Positions 8,191 to 16,890 of a DNA stretch of 42,559 nucleotides are shown here, in pieces. The stretch comes from Acidimicrobiaceae bacterium (GTDB lineage Bacteria > Actinomycetota > Acidimicrobiia > Acidimicrobiales > RAAP-2), in NCBI GenBank assembly GCA_027306585.1, contig DAHUZJ010000037.1:1-42559 (forward strand), written 5' to 3'. How positions within the stretch are numbered: the first letter of the stretch is position 1; the number at the start of each line of letters is the position of its first letter. Below the pieces are notes generated by a model. The model saw only the letters and a list, made by a program, of their open reading frames with translations. It searched no databases and was not told the DNA's origin. The position numbers and the translations under genes are program-made.

Positions 8191-11100
8191 CGGTCCTCCT
8201 CCCACCCCTCCGCTTCGAGCACCGCCGCCCGCAGCGTCCCGAGGGCCTCGTCGGAGGCGTCCCACAGCCCGCGCCCGGCCGCCTCGAGCAGCCGCTCGGC
8301 GATGGCCCGCAGTGCCCACGGGTTCGACGCCTCGAAGAACTTCCGCATGGCCGGGTCGGCCACGTAGGCGTCGGTCACCCGTTCGTACATCCAGTCCTCG
8401 ACCACGCCGGCCGTGGCGTCGTAGCCGAACAGGTAGTCGACGGTGGCCGCCATCTCGAAGGCGCCCTTGTAGCCGTGGCGCTGCATCGCCGCCAGCCACT
8501 TCGGGTTGACCACCCGGGTGCGGACCACCCGGGCCGCCTCCTCGGCCAGCGACCGCACCCGGGGCCGCGCCGGGTCGGCCGAGTCGCCGAACCACGCCTT
8601 GGGCTGGCGGCCGGACAGCGCCCGCACGGCCGCCACCATTCCGCCGTGGTCCTGGAGGTAGTCGTCCGAGTCGAAGATGTCGTGCTCCCGGTTGTCCTGG
8701 TTCTTCACCGCCACCTCGACGGCGGCCAGGCGCCGGCGCAGGGCGTCGCCGGCCGGGCGGGCCGCGCCCGCGGCGCCGTAGGCCCACCCGCCCCAGGCCA
8801 GGTACACGGCGGCCAGGTCCTCGTCGGTCTGCCAGTGGCCCGACTCGAGCACCGTGAGGATCCCCGAGCCGTAGGCGCCGGGCCGGGGCCCGAACACGCG
8901 GGGCTCGTCGGGCCCGGTGGCGGCCACCGGGTTCTGCCGCGCCGGCTCGTCCGTCGCCGACGCAGCCAGGCGGACCGCCTGGTCGAGGAGGTCGAGCACG
9001 TGCGGGAAGGCGTCGCGGAAGAACCCCGACACCCGCAGCGTGACGTCGATCCGCGGTCGGCCAAGCTCGGCGAGCGACACCAGCTCGACCCCGGCCACCC
9101 GCCCGGTCTCGGCGGCCCACACCGGCCGCACCCCGAGGAGGGCCAGGGCCTCGGCCACGTCGTCCCCCCCGGTGCGCATGGCGCTCGTCCCCCACACGAC
9201 GAGGCCCACTTGGGCCGGCGGCCGGCCCTCCTCGGCCACGTGCCGGGCCACCAGCCCTTCGGCCAGGGCCTGGCCCACCTCCCACGCCAGCGGGGAGGGG
9301 ATGGCCTTGGGGTCCACGGAGTAGAAATTGCGCCCGGTCGGCAAGACGTGGGCCATGCCGCGCGTCGGCGCCCCGCTGGGGCCGGGCGGGACGAACCGCC
9401 CGTCGAGCGCCGCCAGCACCGCCTCCACCTCACCCGTCGTCGCGCTGAGGGCCGGCACCAGCCGGCTGCACACCCACTCGAGCACCGGGCGGACGGCCGG
9501 TGGCTCGAGAGGTCCTGCCGGCACGGTCCACCCGACTGCCTGGCACCGGGTCAGGAGCTCGGCGCAGGCCGCTTCCACCCGGTCGACGCCGGCCCGCCTC
9601 GCTGGCGCTGCCTCGCCGCCGGCGAGGTCCACGCCAAGGCCGCCAGCCACCACCGACCGCAAGGCCGGCAGGCCGGCCTGGGGCAGCCGGGTCATCGCCA
9701 GCACCATGTCGAGCTCGGCCGGCCCTTCCGGTGGCACGCCCAGGACGTGGAGGCCGCCGCGGATCTGCGCGTCCTTCAGCGCGCACAGGTAGCCGTCGAC
9801 CTCGACCAGCAGGTCGTCGAACGCCGGGTCCTCGAACGCCGGACGATCGGCGTCATCGGCACCGTCGCCGGCCCGCCCGAGGTCCCGATGGATCTGCGCC
9901 TCGACGAGCAGGTCCCAGACCTGGCGGCGGATGGCGGGCAGCTTCGCCGGGTCGAGCGCCGCGAGCTGGGCGTGCTGGTCGAGCAGCTGCTCGAGGCGCG
10001 CCAGCTCGTCGTAGGTGTCGGCCCGGGTCATCGGTGGCACCAGGTGGTCCACGACGACGGCGTGGGCCCGCCGCTTGGCCTGGGTGCCCTCCCCGGGGTC
10101 GTTGACGACGAACGGGTAGACGAGCGGGAGCGACCCAAGGGCGGCATCGGGGAAGCAGCCGGCCGACAGCCCGACGCTCTTCCCCGGCAGCCATTCGAGC
10201 GTGCCGTGCTTGCCGGCGTGGACGACGGCGTGCGCCCCCCATCCCTCCTCCAGCCAGCGATAGAAGGCGAGGTAGTGGTGGGTCGGGGCGAGGTCCGGCG
10301 AGTGATAGACGGCGATCGGGTCCTCGCCGAACCCCCGCGGCGGCTGGATGGCCACCAGCACACCCCCGAGGTCGATCCCCGAGAAGAGGAGGGCCGGCTC
10401 GGAGGTCGCGGCGCCGGCGGCGGCCGGGGCGGCGGGGTCGCCCGCCCCGGCCCCCACGTACACCTCCCCGGGCGGCGGGCCCCAGGCCGTCTCGACCCGC
10501 GACCGGGCCTCGGCGGGCAGGGTGGCGAACCACCGGGCGTAGTCGGCCGCCGGCCACCGGCCCACTGCCCGGGCCGCCTGCTCCTCCGACAGGGCGGCCC
10601 GGTCGTAGGCGAGGGTGTCGGCCAGCTCGGCCATGAGGACGTCCCCGTCCTCGGGGATCCGGTCCACCCGATAGCCGGCGTCGCGCAGAGCGTGGAGGAG
10701 GCGGACGACCGACGCCGGGGTGTCGAGCCCGACGGCATTGCCCAGCCGGCTGCGCTTCGTCGGGTACGCCGACAGGACGAGCGCCACGCGTCGCTCGGCG
10801 GGCGGCCTCGAGCGCAGGGCTGCCAGACGGGCGGCCAGCCCCGCCACACGGGTCAGGCGGTCCGGGAGGGTGCGGTAGGCCGTCAGGGGGACACCCAGGT
10901 CGTCGCCGTCGTCGACCTCTTCCTTGAAGCTGAAGGGCACGGTCACGATGCGACCGTCGAACTCGGGGATGGCCACGGCCATGGCCACGTCGACCGGCGA
11001 CAGCCCTGCGCCCGCCGCCCACTCGGCCGACGAGGTGGTGGCGCACACCGCCTGGACCACCGGGACGCCGAGGTCGGCCAGGGCACCCGGGTCCCAGCCT

Positions 11101-11879
11101 GTGACCTCGGCTGTGCCGGTCCCGGCGGCGAGCACCGTGGTCACGACGGCGTCCACGCCGCGGGCGGCGAGGAGGTCGACGACCGGCGGCCGGACGGGGT
11201 CCTCGGGGCCCCGCCCGCGGGGCCCGGCCGTCGGGGCACGCAGCGAGTAGCAGTAGACCGGGAGCGGGTCGGCGCCGGCAGCGTCCAGGGCGGCGCACAG
11301 CTCCTCGACGAAGCGGGTGTTCCCGGCCACGAGGTGCGCCCGGTAGAAGACCACCCCGACGAGCGGCCGCCGGGACCGGCCGGGGTGGCCCGTGTGGCCG
11401 GGGTCGGCGGCGCGGGGGAACCGGGCCGCCACCTCCTCCAGGATCCCGTGGTCCGGCACCTCCCGGGGTCGCTCGAACCCGAAAGAGCGGCCGAGCACCG
11501 TGTCGGCCACGTAGCGCAGCAGCTGCTCCAGGTTGGCGGGCCCCCCCTGGGTGAGGTAGGCGAAGGCCTGGACGACGACGTTGCCGGCGACGGTCGAGGC
11601 GGCGGCGAGCTCGCCGTCGGGCACCTCCTCGCCGCCGAACGCCAGGAGGGGCACGCCGGCAGCCCGGCAGGCGGCGGCGAGGGCGTCGAACGGCGCCTCC
11701 CACGCCCGGCGGCCACCCAACAGTCGCACCAGCACGGCATCGATGCCGTCGAGGCCGACGGACCCGGTGAGGCGGTGCGGGTTGGCGGCGCGCACGAGGG
11801 GGAACCCGTCCGGCAGGCCCTCGATGACGGCCCGCAGCGCGAGCAGCTCGGTGTCGGCGTTGCTGAGGACGAGGATCAT
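8187..11879 (-). CDS. cobN: cobaltochelatase large subunit CobN
   Basis: Large catalytic subunit, 1230 aa (normal size), of the ATP-dependent class I chelatase that inserts cobalt into the corrin ring. It begins MILVLSNADTELLALRAV at ATG 11879. Typical CobN/BchH blocks are visible: VGVVFYRAHLVAGN, RVALVLSAYPTKRSRLGNAVG, HAVVHAGKHGTLEWLPGKS, YPFVVNDPGEGTQAKRRAHA, LPTGRNFYSVDPKAIPS, GTSAMRTGGDD, RVSGFFRDAFPHV and, near the C-terminus, NPKWLAAMQRHGYKGAFEMA. Its start overlaps the cobQ stop (ATGA) and its stop overlaps the ChlID start. No break or truncation is seen. Magnesium chelatase (BchH) is less likely given the all-cobalamin operon. Confidence 0.96.
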   Translation of the reverse strand: MILVLSNADTELLALRAVIEGLPDGFPLVRAANPHRLTGSVGLDGIDAVLVRLLGGRRAWEAPFDALAAACRAAGVPLLAFGGEEVPDGELAAASTVAGNVVVQAFAYLTQGGPANLEQLLRYVADTVLGRSFGFERPREVPDHGILEEVAARFPRAADPGHTGHPGRSRRPLVGVVFYRAHLVAGNTRFVEELCAALDAAGADPLPVYCYSLRAPTAGPRGRGPEDPVRPPVVDLLAARGVDAVVTTVLAAGTGTAEVTGWDPGALADLGVPVVQAVCATTSSAEWAAGAGLSPVDVAMAVAIPEFDGRIVTVPFSFKEEVDDGDDLGVPLTAYRTLPDRLTRVAGLAARLAALRSRPPAERRVALVLSAYPTKRSRLGNAVGLDTPASVVRLLHALRDAGYRVDRIPEDGDVLMAELADTLAYDRAALSEEQAARAVGRWPAADYARWFATLPAEARSRVETAWGPPPGEVYVGAGAGDPAAPAAAGAATSEPALLFSGIDLGGVLVAIQPPRGFGEDPIAVYHSPDLAPTHHYLAFYRWLEEGWGAHAVVHAGKHGTLEWLPGKSVGLSAGCFPDAALGSLPLVYPFVVNDPGEGTQAKRRAHAVVVDHLVPPMTRADTYDELARLEQLLDQHAQLAALDPAKLPAIRRQVWDLLVEAQIHRDLGRAGDGADDADRPAFEDPAFDDLLVEVDGYLCALKDAQIRGGLHVLGVPPEGPAELDMVLAMTRLPQAGLPALRSVVAGGLGVDLAGGEAAPARRAGVDRVEAACAELLTRCQAVGWTVPAGPLEPPAVRPVLEWVCSRLVPALSATTGEVEAVLAALDGRFVPPGPSGAPTRGMAHVLPTGRNFYSVDPKAIPSPLAWEVGQALAEGLVARHVAEEGRPPAQVGLVVWGTSAMRTGGDDVAEALALLGVRPVWAAETGRVAGVELVSLAELGRPRIDVTLRVSGFFRDAFPHVLDLLDQAVRLAASATDEPARQNPVAATGPDEPRVFGPRPGAYGSGILTVLESGHWQTDEDLAAVYLAWGGWAYGAAGAARPAGDALRRRLAAVEVAVKNQDNREHDIFDSDDYLQDHGGMVAAVRALSGRQPKAWFGDSADPARPRVRSLAEEAARVVRTRVVNPKWLAAMQRHGYKGAFEMAATVDYLFGYDATAGVVEDWMYERVTDAYVADPAMRKFFEASNPWALRAIAERLLEAAGRGLWDASDEALGTLRAAVLEAEGWEEDR

Positions 11880-13399
11880 CGGGCCCGTCCGGCCAGGGCC
11901 ACGAGCGCCTCGAGGTCGAGGTGCGCCTCACAGGCGTCCGCCAACCGGTCGATCTGTGCCTCACGGCAGGCAGCGAAGGACACGGCCGAGGGTGCAAACC
12001 GCTTCCCCCGCCGGGCCGCCACGTCGGCCAGGAACGCGTGCCGGAAGGCGTCCGCCTCGAACAGCCCGTGCAGGCTGGAGCCGTACACGCCGCGGCCAGC
12101 GTCGGCCACGCCCTCGGGCGTGCGCACAGGACGCCCCGGATCGGAGGTCTCCGCCAGGTCGAACCACGGCTCGCTGCCCTCGTCGACGACCGGCCGTCCG
12201 TGGTGGACCTCGTACCCGTCGACCTCCTCGCCGCCCGCCCGGCGCACCCCGCGGCGGCGCATCGTGCGCTTTTCGGCGGCGAACACGGTCCGGACCCCGA
12301 GGTGCCCCAGGCCTTCGACCTGAGGCGCCGCCGCCTCCACCCCCTCGGGGTCCTCGATCACCCGGCCGAGCATCTGGTAGCCCGCACAGATCCCGACCAC
12401 GGTCCGGCCGCGGTCGTCCACCGCCCGGTCGAGGCCCCTCGCCCGCAGCCAGGCCAAGTCGGCGACCGTCGCCTTGGACCCCGGCAGCACGACGAGGTCC
12501 GGGTCGCCGAGGGCCGCGGGGTGGGCCACGAGGCGGACGCTGGCGGCGGGCTCGACCGCCAGCGGGTCGAGGTCGGTGAAGTTGGCCATGTGGGGCAGCC
12601 GCACGACGGCCACGTCCACGACGTCGCCGTCGACCGCTGCGCCGGCCCGCTGGCGCGGCGCCCATGCCGGCGCCTCCAGCGCCAGGGAGTCCTCGGCGTC
12701 GATCCACAGGTCGCCGAGGTGCGGCACGACCCCCAGGGTCGGCACCCCGCACCGGCGGCGCAGCTGCTCGGTGGCGTCGCCCAGCAACGCCGGGTCCCCG
12801 CGGAACTTGTTGACCACGAAGCCGCGGACCGCCGCCCGCCGGTCCTCCGGCAGCAGGGCAACCGTGCCATAGAGGTGCGCGAACACGCCGCCTCGGTCGA
12901 TGTCGCCCACGACCACGGCCGGGATGCCGGCCCTGGCCGCCAGTCCCAGGTTGACGAGGTCGTCAGCGAACAGGTTGATCTCCGCCGGGCTCCCCGCCCC
13001 CTCGCACAGCACCACGTCGAACCGGCGGCGCAGCGAGTCGAGGGCGTGGAGGACGATGGGCGTGAGGTCCTGTTTCACGCGCTGGAAGGCGAGGGCGTCG
13101 AGCTCCCCCCACGGCCGGCCCAGCACCACCACCTGGCTCCGCCGCTCGCCGGTGGGCTTGAGCAGCACCGGGTTCATGGCGGCCTCCGGCTCGATGCCGG
13201 CCGCCCGGGCCTGCGTCCCCTGCGCCCGGGCGATCTCGGCGCCGCCGGGGGTGACCACCGAGTTGAGCGCCATGTTCTGACCCTTGAACGGCGCCACCCG
13301 CAGCCCACGGCGGGCCAGGGCCCGGCACAGCCCGGTGACGAGCTGGGTCTTGCCCACGTCGGACGCCGTGCCGCACACCATGAGGGCGCCGCCGGTCAC
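11876..13399 (-). CDS. cobQ: cobyric acid synthase CobQ/CbiP
   Basis: Glutamine-dependent amidase of 507 aa that amidates carboxylates b, d, e and g of adenosylcobyrinate a,c-diamide. The N-terminal dethiobiotin-synthetase-like ATPase has CGTASDVGKTQLVTGLCRAL and FKGQNMALNS. The C-terminal class I glutamine amidotransferase has the nucleophile Cys in VVGICAGYQMLGRV and the catalytic His in GSSLHGLFE. The GTG at 13399 overlaps the cobC stop (GTGA), giving VTGGALMVCGTAS. A later in-frame ATG (MVCGTAS) would also leave the P-loop intact. Third from last gene in the riboswitch operon. Confidence 0.96.
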   Translation of the reverse strand: MTGGALMVCGTASDVGKTQLVTGLCRALARRGLRVAPFKGQNMALNSVVTPGGAEIARAQGTQARAAGIEPEAAMNPVLLKPTGERRSQVVVLGRPWGELDALAFQRVKQDLTPIVLHALDSLRRRFDVVLCEGAGSPAEINLFADDLVNLGLAARAGIPAVVVGDIDRGGVFAHLYGTVALLPEDRRAAVRGFVVNKFRGDPALLGDATEQLRRRCGVPTLGVVPHLGDLWIDAEDSLALEAPAWAPRQRAGAAVDGDVVDVAVVRLPHMANFTDLDPLAVEPAASVRLVAHPAALGDPDLVVLPGSKATVADLAWLRARGLDRAVDDRGRTVVGICAGYQMLGRVIEDPEGVEAAAPQVEGLGHLGVRTVFAAEKRTMRRRGVRRAGGEEVDGYEVHHGRPVVDEGSEPWFDLAETSDPGRPVRTPEGVADAGRGVYGSSLHGLFEADAFRHAFLADVAARRGKRFAPSAVSFAACREAQIDRLADACEAHLDLEALVALAGRAR

Positions 13400-14376
13400 C
13401 GGGTCACCGCCAGGGCCCGCTCCAGCCGCTCGAGCCCGGCGGCGTCGGGCACCGCGAGCCGCGCGGCACCGGCAAGCCCGAACGAGGCGCAGTCCCGCAC
13501 GACGACCCCCTGGGGCGCCAGCCGCTCCCGCAGGCCGTCGGCACGGGGGACGAGGACGAAGTTGGCGTCCGACGGTGCAGGCGCCAGGCCGTGGCGGCGG
13601 AGGACCTCGCCCAGCTGGCGCCGGTGATCGGCGATCGCCGCCGCCCACTCCGGCAGCTTGCCGGCGGCTCGGGCCAGCAGCTCGGGGATGGCGGCGAGCG
13701 CCGGGGTCCCGACCGCCCAGCGGGGCTGACGGTCGGCGAGGCGGGCGCGCAGGCCCGGGACACCGAGCGTCGCGCCGTCGTCCTCGGGCACGACGACATA
13801 GCCCACCCGGAGCCCCGGGCACGCGAGCACCTTGGTCAGCGACCCCACGACGGCGGCTCCGGGACGTCCCGCCGTCCAGCGGCCGGTGGCCAGCGGGTAG
13901 AACGCCTCGTCCCACACCGCCGCTGCGACCTCCGGGCCGGCGAGCCGGCCGGTCGGGTTGTGGGGGTCGGACCGGAACCGCGGCGCGCCCGGGACGACCT
14001 CGGCCAGGTGCCGCTCGTAGAGGGAGAAGTCGGGACGGTCGACCCAGCCCCGTCCGAGCGCCGCCGCGACGAGGGCGATGGCCTCGGCCCCGCCGTTGGT
14101 GACGAGGACCCGCCCGTGGTCGACGCCGAGCGCCACCGCCAGGGCAAGGGTGGCGTGGCGGAGGTCCTCCTCGCCGGGGTACCGCCCGAGCGCACCCTTC
14201 GCCAGCGCGGCGGCCACCACCGGCCCGGGGTCGGGGGCGAAGGGGTTGAGGCTGGCCGACAGGTCGAGCACGGTCCCGGGGTCGAGCCCGAGGGCGCGGG
14301 CGACGGCCCGGGCGTCCCCGCCGTGGCTGCCGGCTGGCGGCACGCGCACGCCGGTGGGCATCCGCGGTCCGGTCAC
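13396..14376 (-). CDS. cobC: CobC-type aminotransferase fold enzyme (threonine-phosphate decarboxylase-like)
   Basis: PLP-dependent class I/II aminotransferase-fold protein of 326 aa. In cobalamin operons this family makes the (R)-1-amino-2-propanol phosphate linker or assists its attachment to the corrin ring. Visible motifs are LDLSASLNPFAPDP, RYPGEEDLRHA, VTNGGAEAIALVA and DPHNPTGRLAG, with the PLP lysine in GSLTKVLACPGLRVGY. The start is GTG 14376 in GTGA overlap with the cbiB stop; an ATG five codons later is an alternative. Next to cbiB, whose product performs the coupling step, so the two probably act together. Confidence 0.9.
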   Translation of the reverse strand: MTGPRMPTGVRVPPAGSHGGDARAVARALGLDPGTVLDLSASLNPFAPDPGPVVAAALAKGALGRYPGEEDLRHATLALAVALGVDHGRVLVTNGGAEAIALVAAALGRGWVDRPDFSLYERHLAEVVPGAPRFRSDPHNPTGRLAGPEVAAAVWDEAFYPLATGRWTAGRPGAAVVGSLTKVLACPGLRVGYVVVPEDDGATLGVPGLRARLADRQPRWAVGTPALAAIPELLARAAGKLPEWAAAIADHRRQLGEVLRRHGLAPAPSDANFVLVPRADGLRERLAPQGVVVRDCASFGLAGAARLAVPDAAGLERLERALAVTR

Positions 14377-15386
14377 CTGGCCCCCCGCTGCCGGGCCGGC
14401 CGGGACCGGCGACCGAGCGGGGCCGCGGCGACGGCGGCCAACAGGCCGCCCAGCACCACCGTGGCGCGGCGGGACAGCCCGACGGCGGCCGCGATGTCCG
14501 CCGGCTGGGGCGTCCGGCCGTCGCCGAGCGGCGGGCGCAGCTCCACCCGGTCGCCGTAGCGGTTGGGGCCGCCGAGGCGCACCCCGAGAGCGGCAGCGAA
14601 GGCCGCCTCGGCCACCCCGGCATTGGGCGAGGGATGCACCCCGGCATCGCGTCGCACCGTCGTCCACACCGCCCGGGCGCGCCGGGGAGCGGCCAGCGCC
14701 ACGAGGGCGGCGGACACTCGGGCCGCCGGCCACCCGAGCCCGTCGTCCACGCGCGCCGCCGCCCAGCCGAAGCGCTCGTGGCGGGGCGTGCGGTGGCCGA
14801 CCATGGCGTCGAGGGTGTTGGCCGCGCGGTGGGCCAGGGCCCCGGGCGCCCCTCCCACCAGGCCCCACACGACCGTGGCCACGACGGCGTCCGAGAAGTT
14901 CTCCGCCACCGACTCCACGACCGCCCGCGCCACCTCCTTCTCGTCCATCCCGTCCGGCGACCGGCCAACCAGCGCCGGGAGGAGCCGGCGCGCGCCCTCG
15001 AGGTCGCCACGGTCGAGGGCAGCGCCGACGGAGAGGGCGGCGTCGGCCAGAGCACGTCCCGCCGCGCACACCGCCGTCGCCGCGGCCAGCGCCGCCGTGG
15101 GGCCGACCACGCGGGCGGCGAGCATCCCGGCGCCGGCCGCTCCCGTCACCCCGGCGCCGGCATAGGCGGCGCCACGGCCCCGGCGGTCGGCCCACACGAC
15201 TCGCTCGAGCGCCGCCATCCCCGAGCCGAAGGCGGCCACGGGGTGGGCGCGGGAAGGTTCTCCGAAGACGGCGTCGGCCACCAGCCCCGCCAGCACGGCG
15301 GCGGCCCGGCGGGAGACGGTGGTGGACCGGCGGGAGACGGCGGCGGCCCGGCGGGAGACGGTGGTGGACCGGCGCCGGAGGGTCAC
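14373..15386 (-). CDS. cbiB: adenosylcobinamide-phosphate synthase CbiB/CobD
   Basis: Integral membrane protein of 337 aa that attaches aminopropanol (phosphate) to adenosylcobyric acid. Family blocks seen are GLVADAVFGEPSRAHPVAAF, EKEVARAVVESVAENFSDAV, AANTLDAMVGHRTPRHERFG, GWPAARVSA and HPSPNAGVAEAAFA. Several alanine/valine-rich helices lie between them. The GTG at 15386 overlaps the cobS stop (GTGA). From that start the first 31 residues are a tandem repeat of (S/R)RR-STT/AAA-V placed before the first family block; normal CbiB starts almost at the equivalent of VLAGLVAD. A start within the repeat is therefore possible, but the overlap favours the long form. Confidence 0.93.
   Translation of the reverse strand: MTLRRRSTTVSRRAAAVSRRSTTVSRRAAAVLAGLVADAVFGEPSRAHPVAAFGSGMAALERVVWADRRGRGAAYAGAGVTGAAGAGMLAARVVGPTAALAAATAVCAAGRALADAALSVGAALDRGDLEGARRLLPALVGRSPDGMDEKEVARAVVESVAENFSDAVVATVVWGLVGGAPGALAHRAANTLDAMVGHRTPRHERFGWAAARVDDGLGWPAARVSAALVALAAPRRARAVWTTVRRDAGVHPSPNAGVAEAAFAAALGVRLGGPNRYGDRVELRPPLGDGRTPQPADIAAAVGLSRRATVVLGGLLAAVAAAPLGRRSRPARQRGAR
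15294..15377 (-). repeat. four 21-bp tandem units at cbiB N-terminus
   Basis: Four 21-bp units (84 bases) encode alternating RRRSTTV / SRRAAAV / SRRSTTV / SRRAAAV. They lie directly after the first three codons of cbiB. The arrangement is a 42-bp duplication of a 21-bp duplication. Confidence 0.85.
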
Positions 15387-16114
15387 CACTTGAGGGCTCC
15401 GACCACGAGGCCGATCGACTCCAGCACCATCCCGGCAGCCCCGAGCACGTCGCCGGTGAACCCGCCGACTCGCCGCACCGCCAGGGCGACCACCGCCCAG
15501 GCCCCCAGGCCGCCGGCCGCCAATGCCACCACGTCGGGCACGGGCCGGCCGGCCAGCGCCGCCCCGACGGCCAGCACCGTCCCGACGGCCAGCGCCGTCC
15601 AGCCGGGGCGACGAGCCCCGTCGAGAAAGGCCGTCGCGAGCCCACCCTCCTGTGCCCGGGCATACGGCACGACCGTCGCCACGACCGCCATCGTCGTCCG
15701 CGACGCCGTCCACAGGCCCACGACGAGCAGCACCGACGGACGGAGGGAGAAGAGGGCGGCCCACCGCACGAGGAGGGCCACCGCGCCGGCCGCCAGCCCG
15801 AACGCCCCGAGCGTCGGCTCACGCATGACGGCCAGCCGGCGCTCGGTGTCGAGGTGCGGCAGGAGGCCGTCGGCGGCGTCGGTGAGACCGTCGAGGTGCA
15901 GCAGGCCCGTCGCCGCCAGGTCGACGGCGATCGCCACGGCCGCCGCCACGGCCGGCGGTCCAATGCGCTCCATCCCCCACCACGTGGCCCCGACCACGCT
16001 GCCGATCGCCGCCCCCACGACCGGGAACCAGCCGAGCGCGCCCGGCGCCGGCGCCGCGGCACCCCCGAGCGGGGTGAGGAAGGCGAACGCCCCCCGGGCG
16101 TCCGCAACGGTCAC
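15383..16114 (-). CDS. cobS: adenosylcobinamide-GDP ribazoletransferase (cobalamin synthase)
   Basis: Membrane enzyme of 243 aa that joins adenosylcobinamide-GDP to alpha-ribazole (phosphate), the last ring-assembly step. The signature acidic motif reads LLHLDGLTDAADGLLPH, followed by MREPTLGAFGLAAG. Several hydrophobic helices follow, and the family's VGGFTGDVLGAA motif lies near the C-terminus. It starts at GTG 16114 overlapping the cobU stop (GTGA) and ends GALKW with a stop overlapping cbiB. Second gene of the riboswitch operon. Confidence 0.95.
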   Translation of the reverse strand: MTVADARGAFAFLTPLGGAAAPAPGALGWFPVVGAAIGSVVGATWWGMERIGPPAVAAAVAIAVDLAATGLLHLDGLTDAADGLLPHLDTERRLAVMREPTLGAFGLAAGAVALLVRWAALFSLRPSVLLVVGLWTASRTTMAVVATVVPYARAQEGGLATAFLDGARRPGWTALAVGTVLAVGAALAGRPVPDVVALAAGGLGAWAVVALAVRRVGGFTGDVLGAAGMVLESIGLVVGALKW

Positions 16115-16668
16115 CCCGCCCTCCCGGGGAGGTCCGGCGGGTCCGAGGGGTCGAGGCGGAGCACGCGCCCCGCTACCACCAGCAGCACCGTGCCGGCGAC
16201 GGCCGCCACCTCCTCGTTGAGCCGGCCCAGGGCGTCGCGGAACCGGCGCCCGGCCTCGGAGGCCGGGTGGACGCCCATGCCCACCTCCTCGCTGACGAGC
16301 ACGGTCGCACGCCCGTCGGCCGCGCGCCGCCCCAGCGCGTCCAGCAGGCGATCGGTGGCGACGGCAAATCCGCGATGACCTGCCACCCACGTGCCGAGCG
16401 AGTCCACCAGCCCGGTACCGTCCACGGCCAAGAGGGCGGCGGCCAGGTCCCCGCCTTGGGGCACCTCGGCGGTGGTCCACGCCGCCGGACGCCGGGCGCG
16501 GTGGGCGGCGATCCGATCCCGCCAACCGGTGTCCTCGAGGTCGTCGCCGGCACCGGTGGCGACGTAGGTGACGGGCGCGCCGCACCGGGCGGCCAGCCGT
16601 TCGGCCACCACCGACTTGCCGGACCGGGCACCGCCCAGGACCAGCGCCACCTCTCCCACTGCGACCAT
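16111..16668 (-). CDS. cobU: bifunctional adenosylcobinamide kinase / guanylyltransferase
   Basis: P-loop enzyme of 185 aa that phosphorylates adenosylcobinamide and transfers GMP to it. The N-terminus EVALVLGGARSGKSVVAERL carries the CobU P-loop, followed by TYVATG, RDRIAAHRARRP and LVDSLGTWV. The segment VLVSEEVGMGVHPASEAGRRF is diagnostic of the family. ATG 16668 is preceded by GAGGA 4 bases upstream. It is the first gene after the cobalamin riboswitch, so expression of the whole seven-gene operon is probably switched off by adenosylcobalamin. Confidence 0.96.
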   Translation of the reverse strand: MVAVGEVALVLGGARSGKSVVAERLAARCGAPVTYVATGAGDDLEDTGWRDRIAAHRARRPAAWTTAEVPQGGDLAAALLAVDGTGLVDSLGTWVAGHRGFAVATDRLLDALGRRAADGRATVLVSEEVGMGVHPASEAGRRFRDALGRLNEEVAAVAGTVLLVVAGRVLRLDPSDPPDLPGRAG

Positions 16669-16689
16669 GACGTCCTCGCGCCTACATGC

Positions 16690-16705
16690 CCGGCCGTTCG
16701 GCCGG
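16690..16705 (-). promoter_or_regulatory. expression-platform hairpin of the cobalamin riboswitch
   Basis: CCGGCC-GAAC-GGCCGG forms a 6-bp (up to 7-bp) stem one base after the aptamer's closing helix and about a dozen bases before the cobU ribosome-binding site. There is no U tract. Placement suggests translational control of cobU rather than termination. Confidence 0.5.
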
Positions 16706-16706
16706 T

Positions 16707-16852
16707 GCGGCGCAGGCAGGTCTCCTGGCTCCCGGATCGTCGCTCACCCCGGCCTTCCCGCCCCGAGGGGCCGTGGCCGTGACGGGGGTCGCTTCCCGGT
16801 CACAGTTGCGGGACAGCCCCGGACTCGCACCGGGTTCCCTGCGCTGCGCCGC
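16707..16852 (-). ncRNA. cobalamin riboswitch (aptamer) upstream of cobU
   Basis: On the minus strand the B12 box AGCCAGGAGACCTGCC lies at 16730-16715. Upstream are the other conserved aptamer blocks, GGGAACCCGGTGCGAGTCC and TCCCGCAACTGTGA. The closing helix P1 is a perfect 8-bp pairing of GCGGCGCA (16852-16845) with TGCGCCGC (16714-16707). It is oriented toward cobU, so it should repress the cobU-cobS-cbiB-cobC-cobQ-cobN-chlID operon when adenosylcobalamin is plentiful. No second B12 box is seen upstream of cobO or cobI. Confidence 0.95.
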
Positions 16853-16878
16853 CCACAGTAGACGGCCCTGAGCCCGGC

Positions 16879-16884
16879 TACCGT
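16879..16884 (+). promoter_or_regulatory. cobO: -10 box for leaderless cobO transcript
   Basis: TACCGT ends 6 bases before the cobO GTG, with no ribosome-binding site. It lies back to back with the riboswitch operon's promoter region; a TACTGT on the minus strand at 16855-16860 could be that operon's -10. Confidence 0.45.
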
Positions 16885-16890
16885 GAGCAC

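Noticed and set aside
8187..11879. Magnesium chelatase BchH
   Set aside because: The operon is entirely cobalamin genes and no bacteriochlorophyll genes are seen.
8475..12323. Very long open frame on the plus strand opposite cobN and cobQ
   Set aside because: Its translation is Gly/Arg/His-rich without family motifs and mirrors the codon structure of the real genes; such frames are expected in GC-rich DNA. The same applies to long frames opposite thrS, the zinc operon and the mutase.
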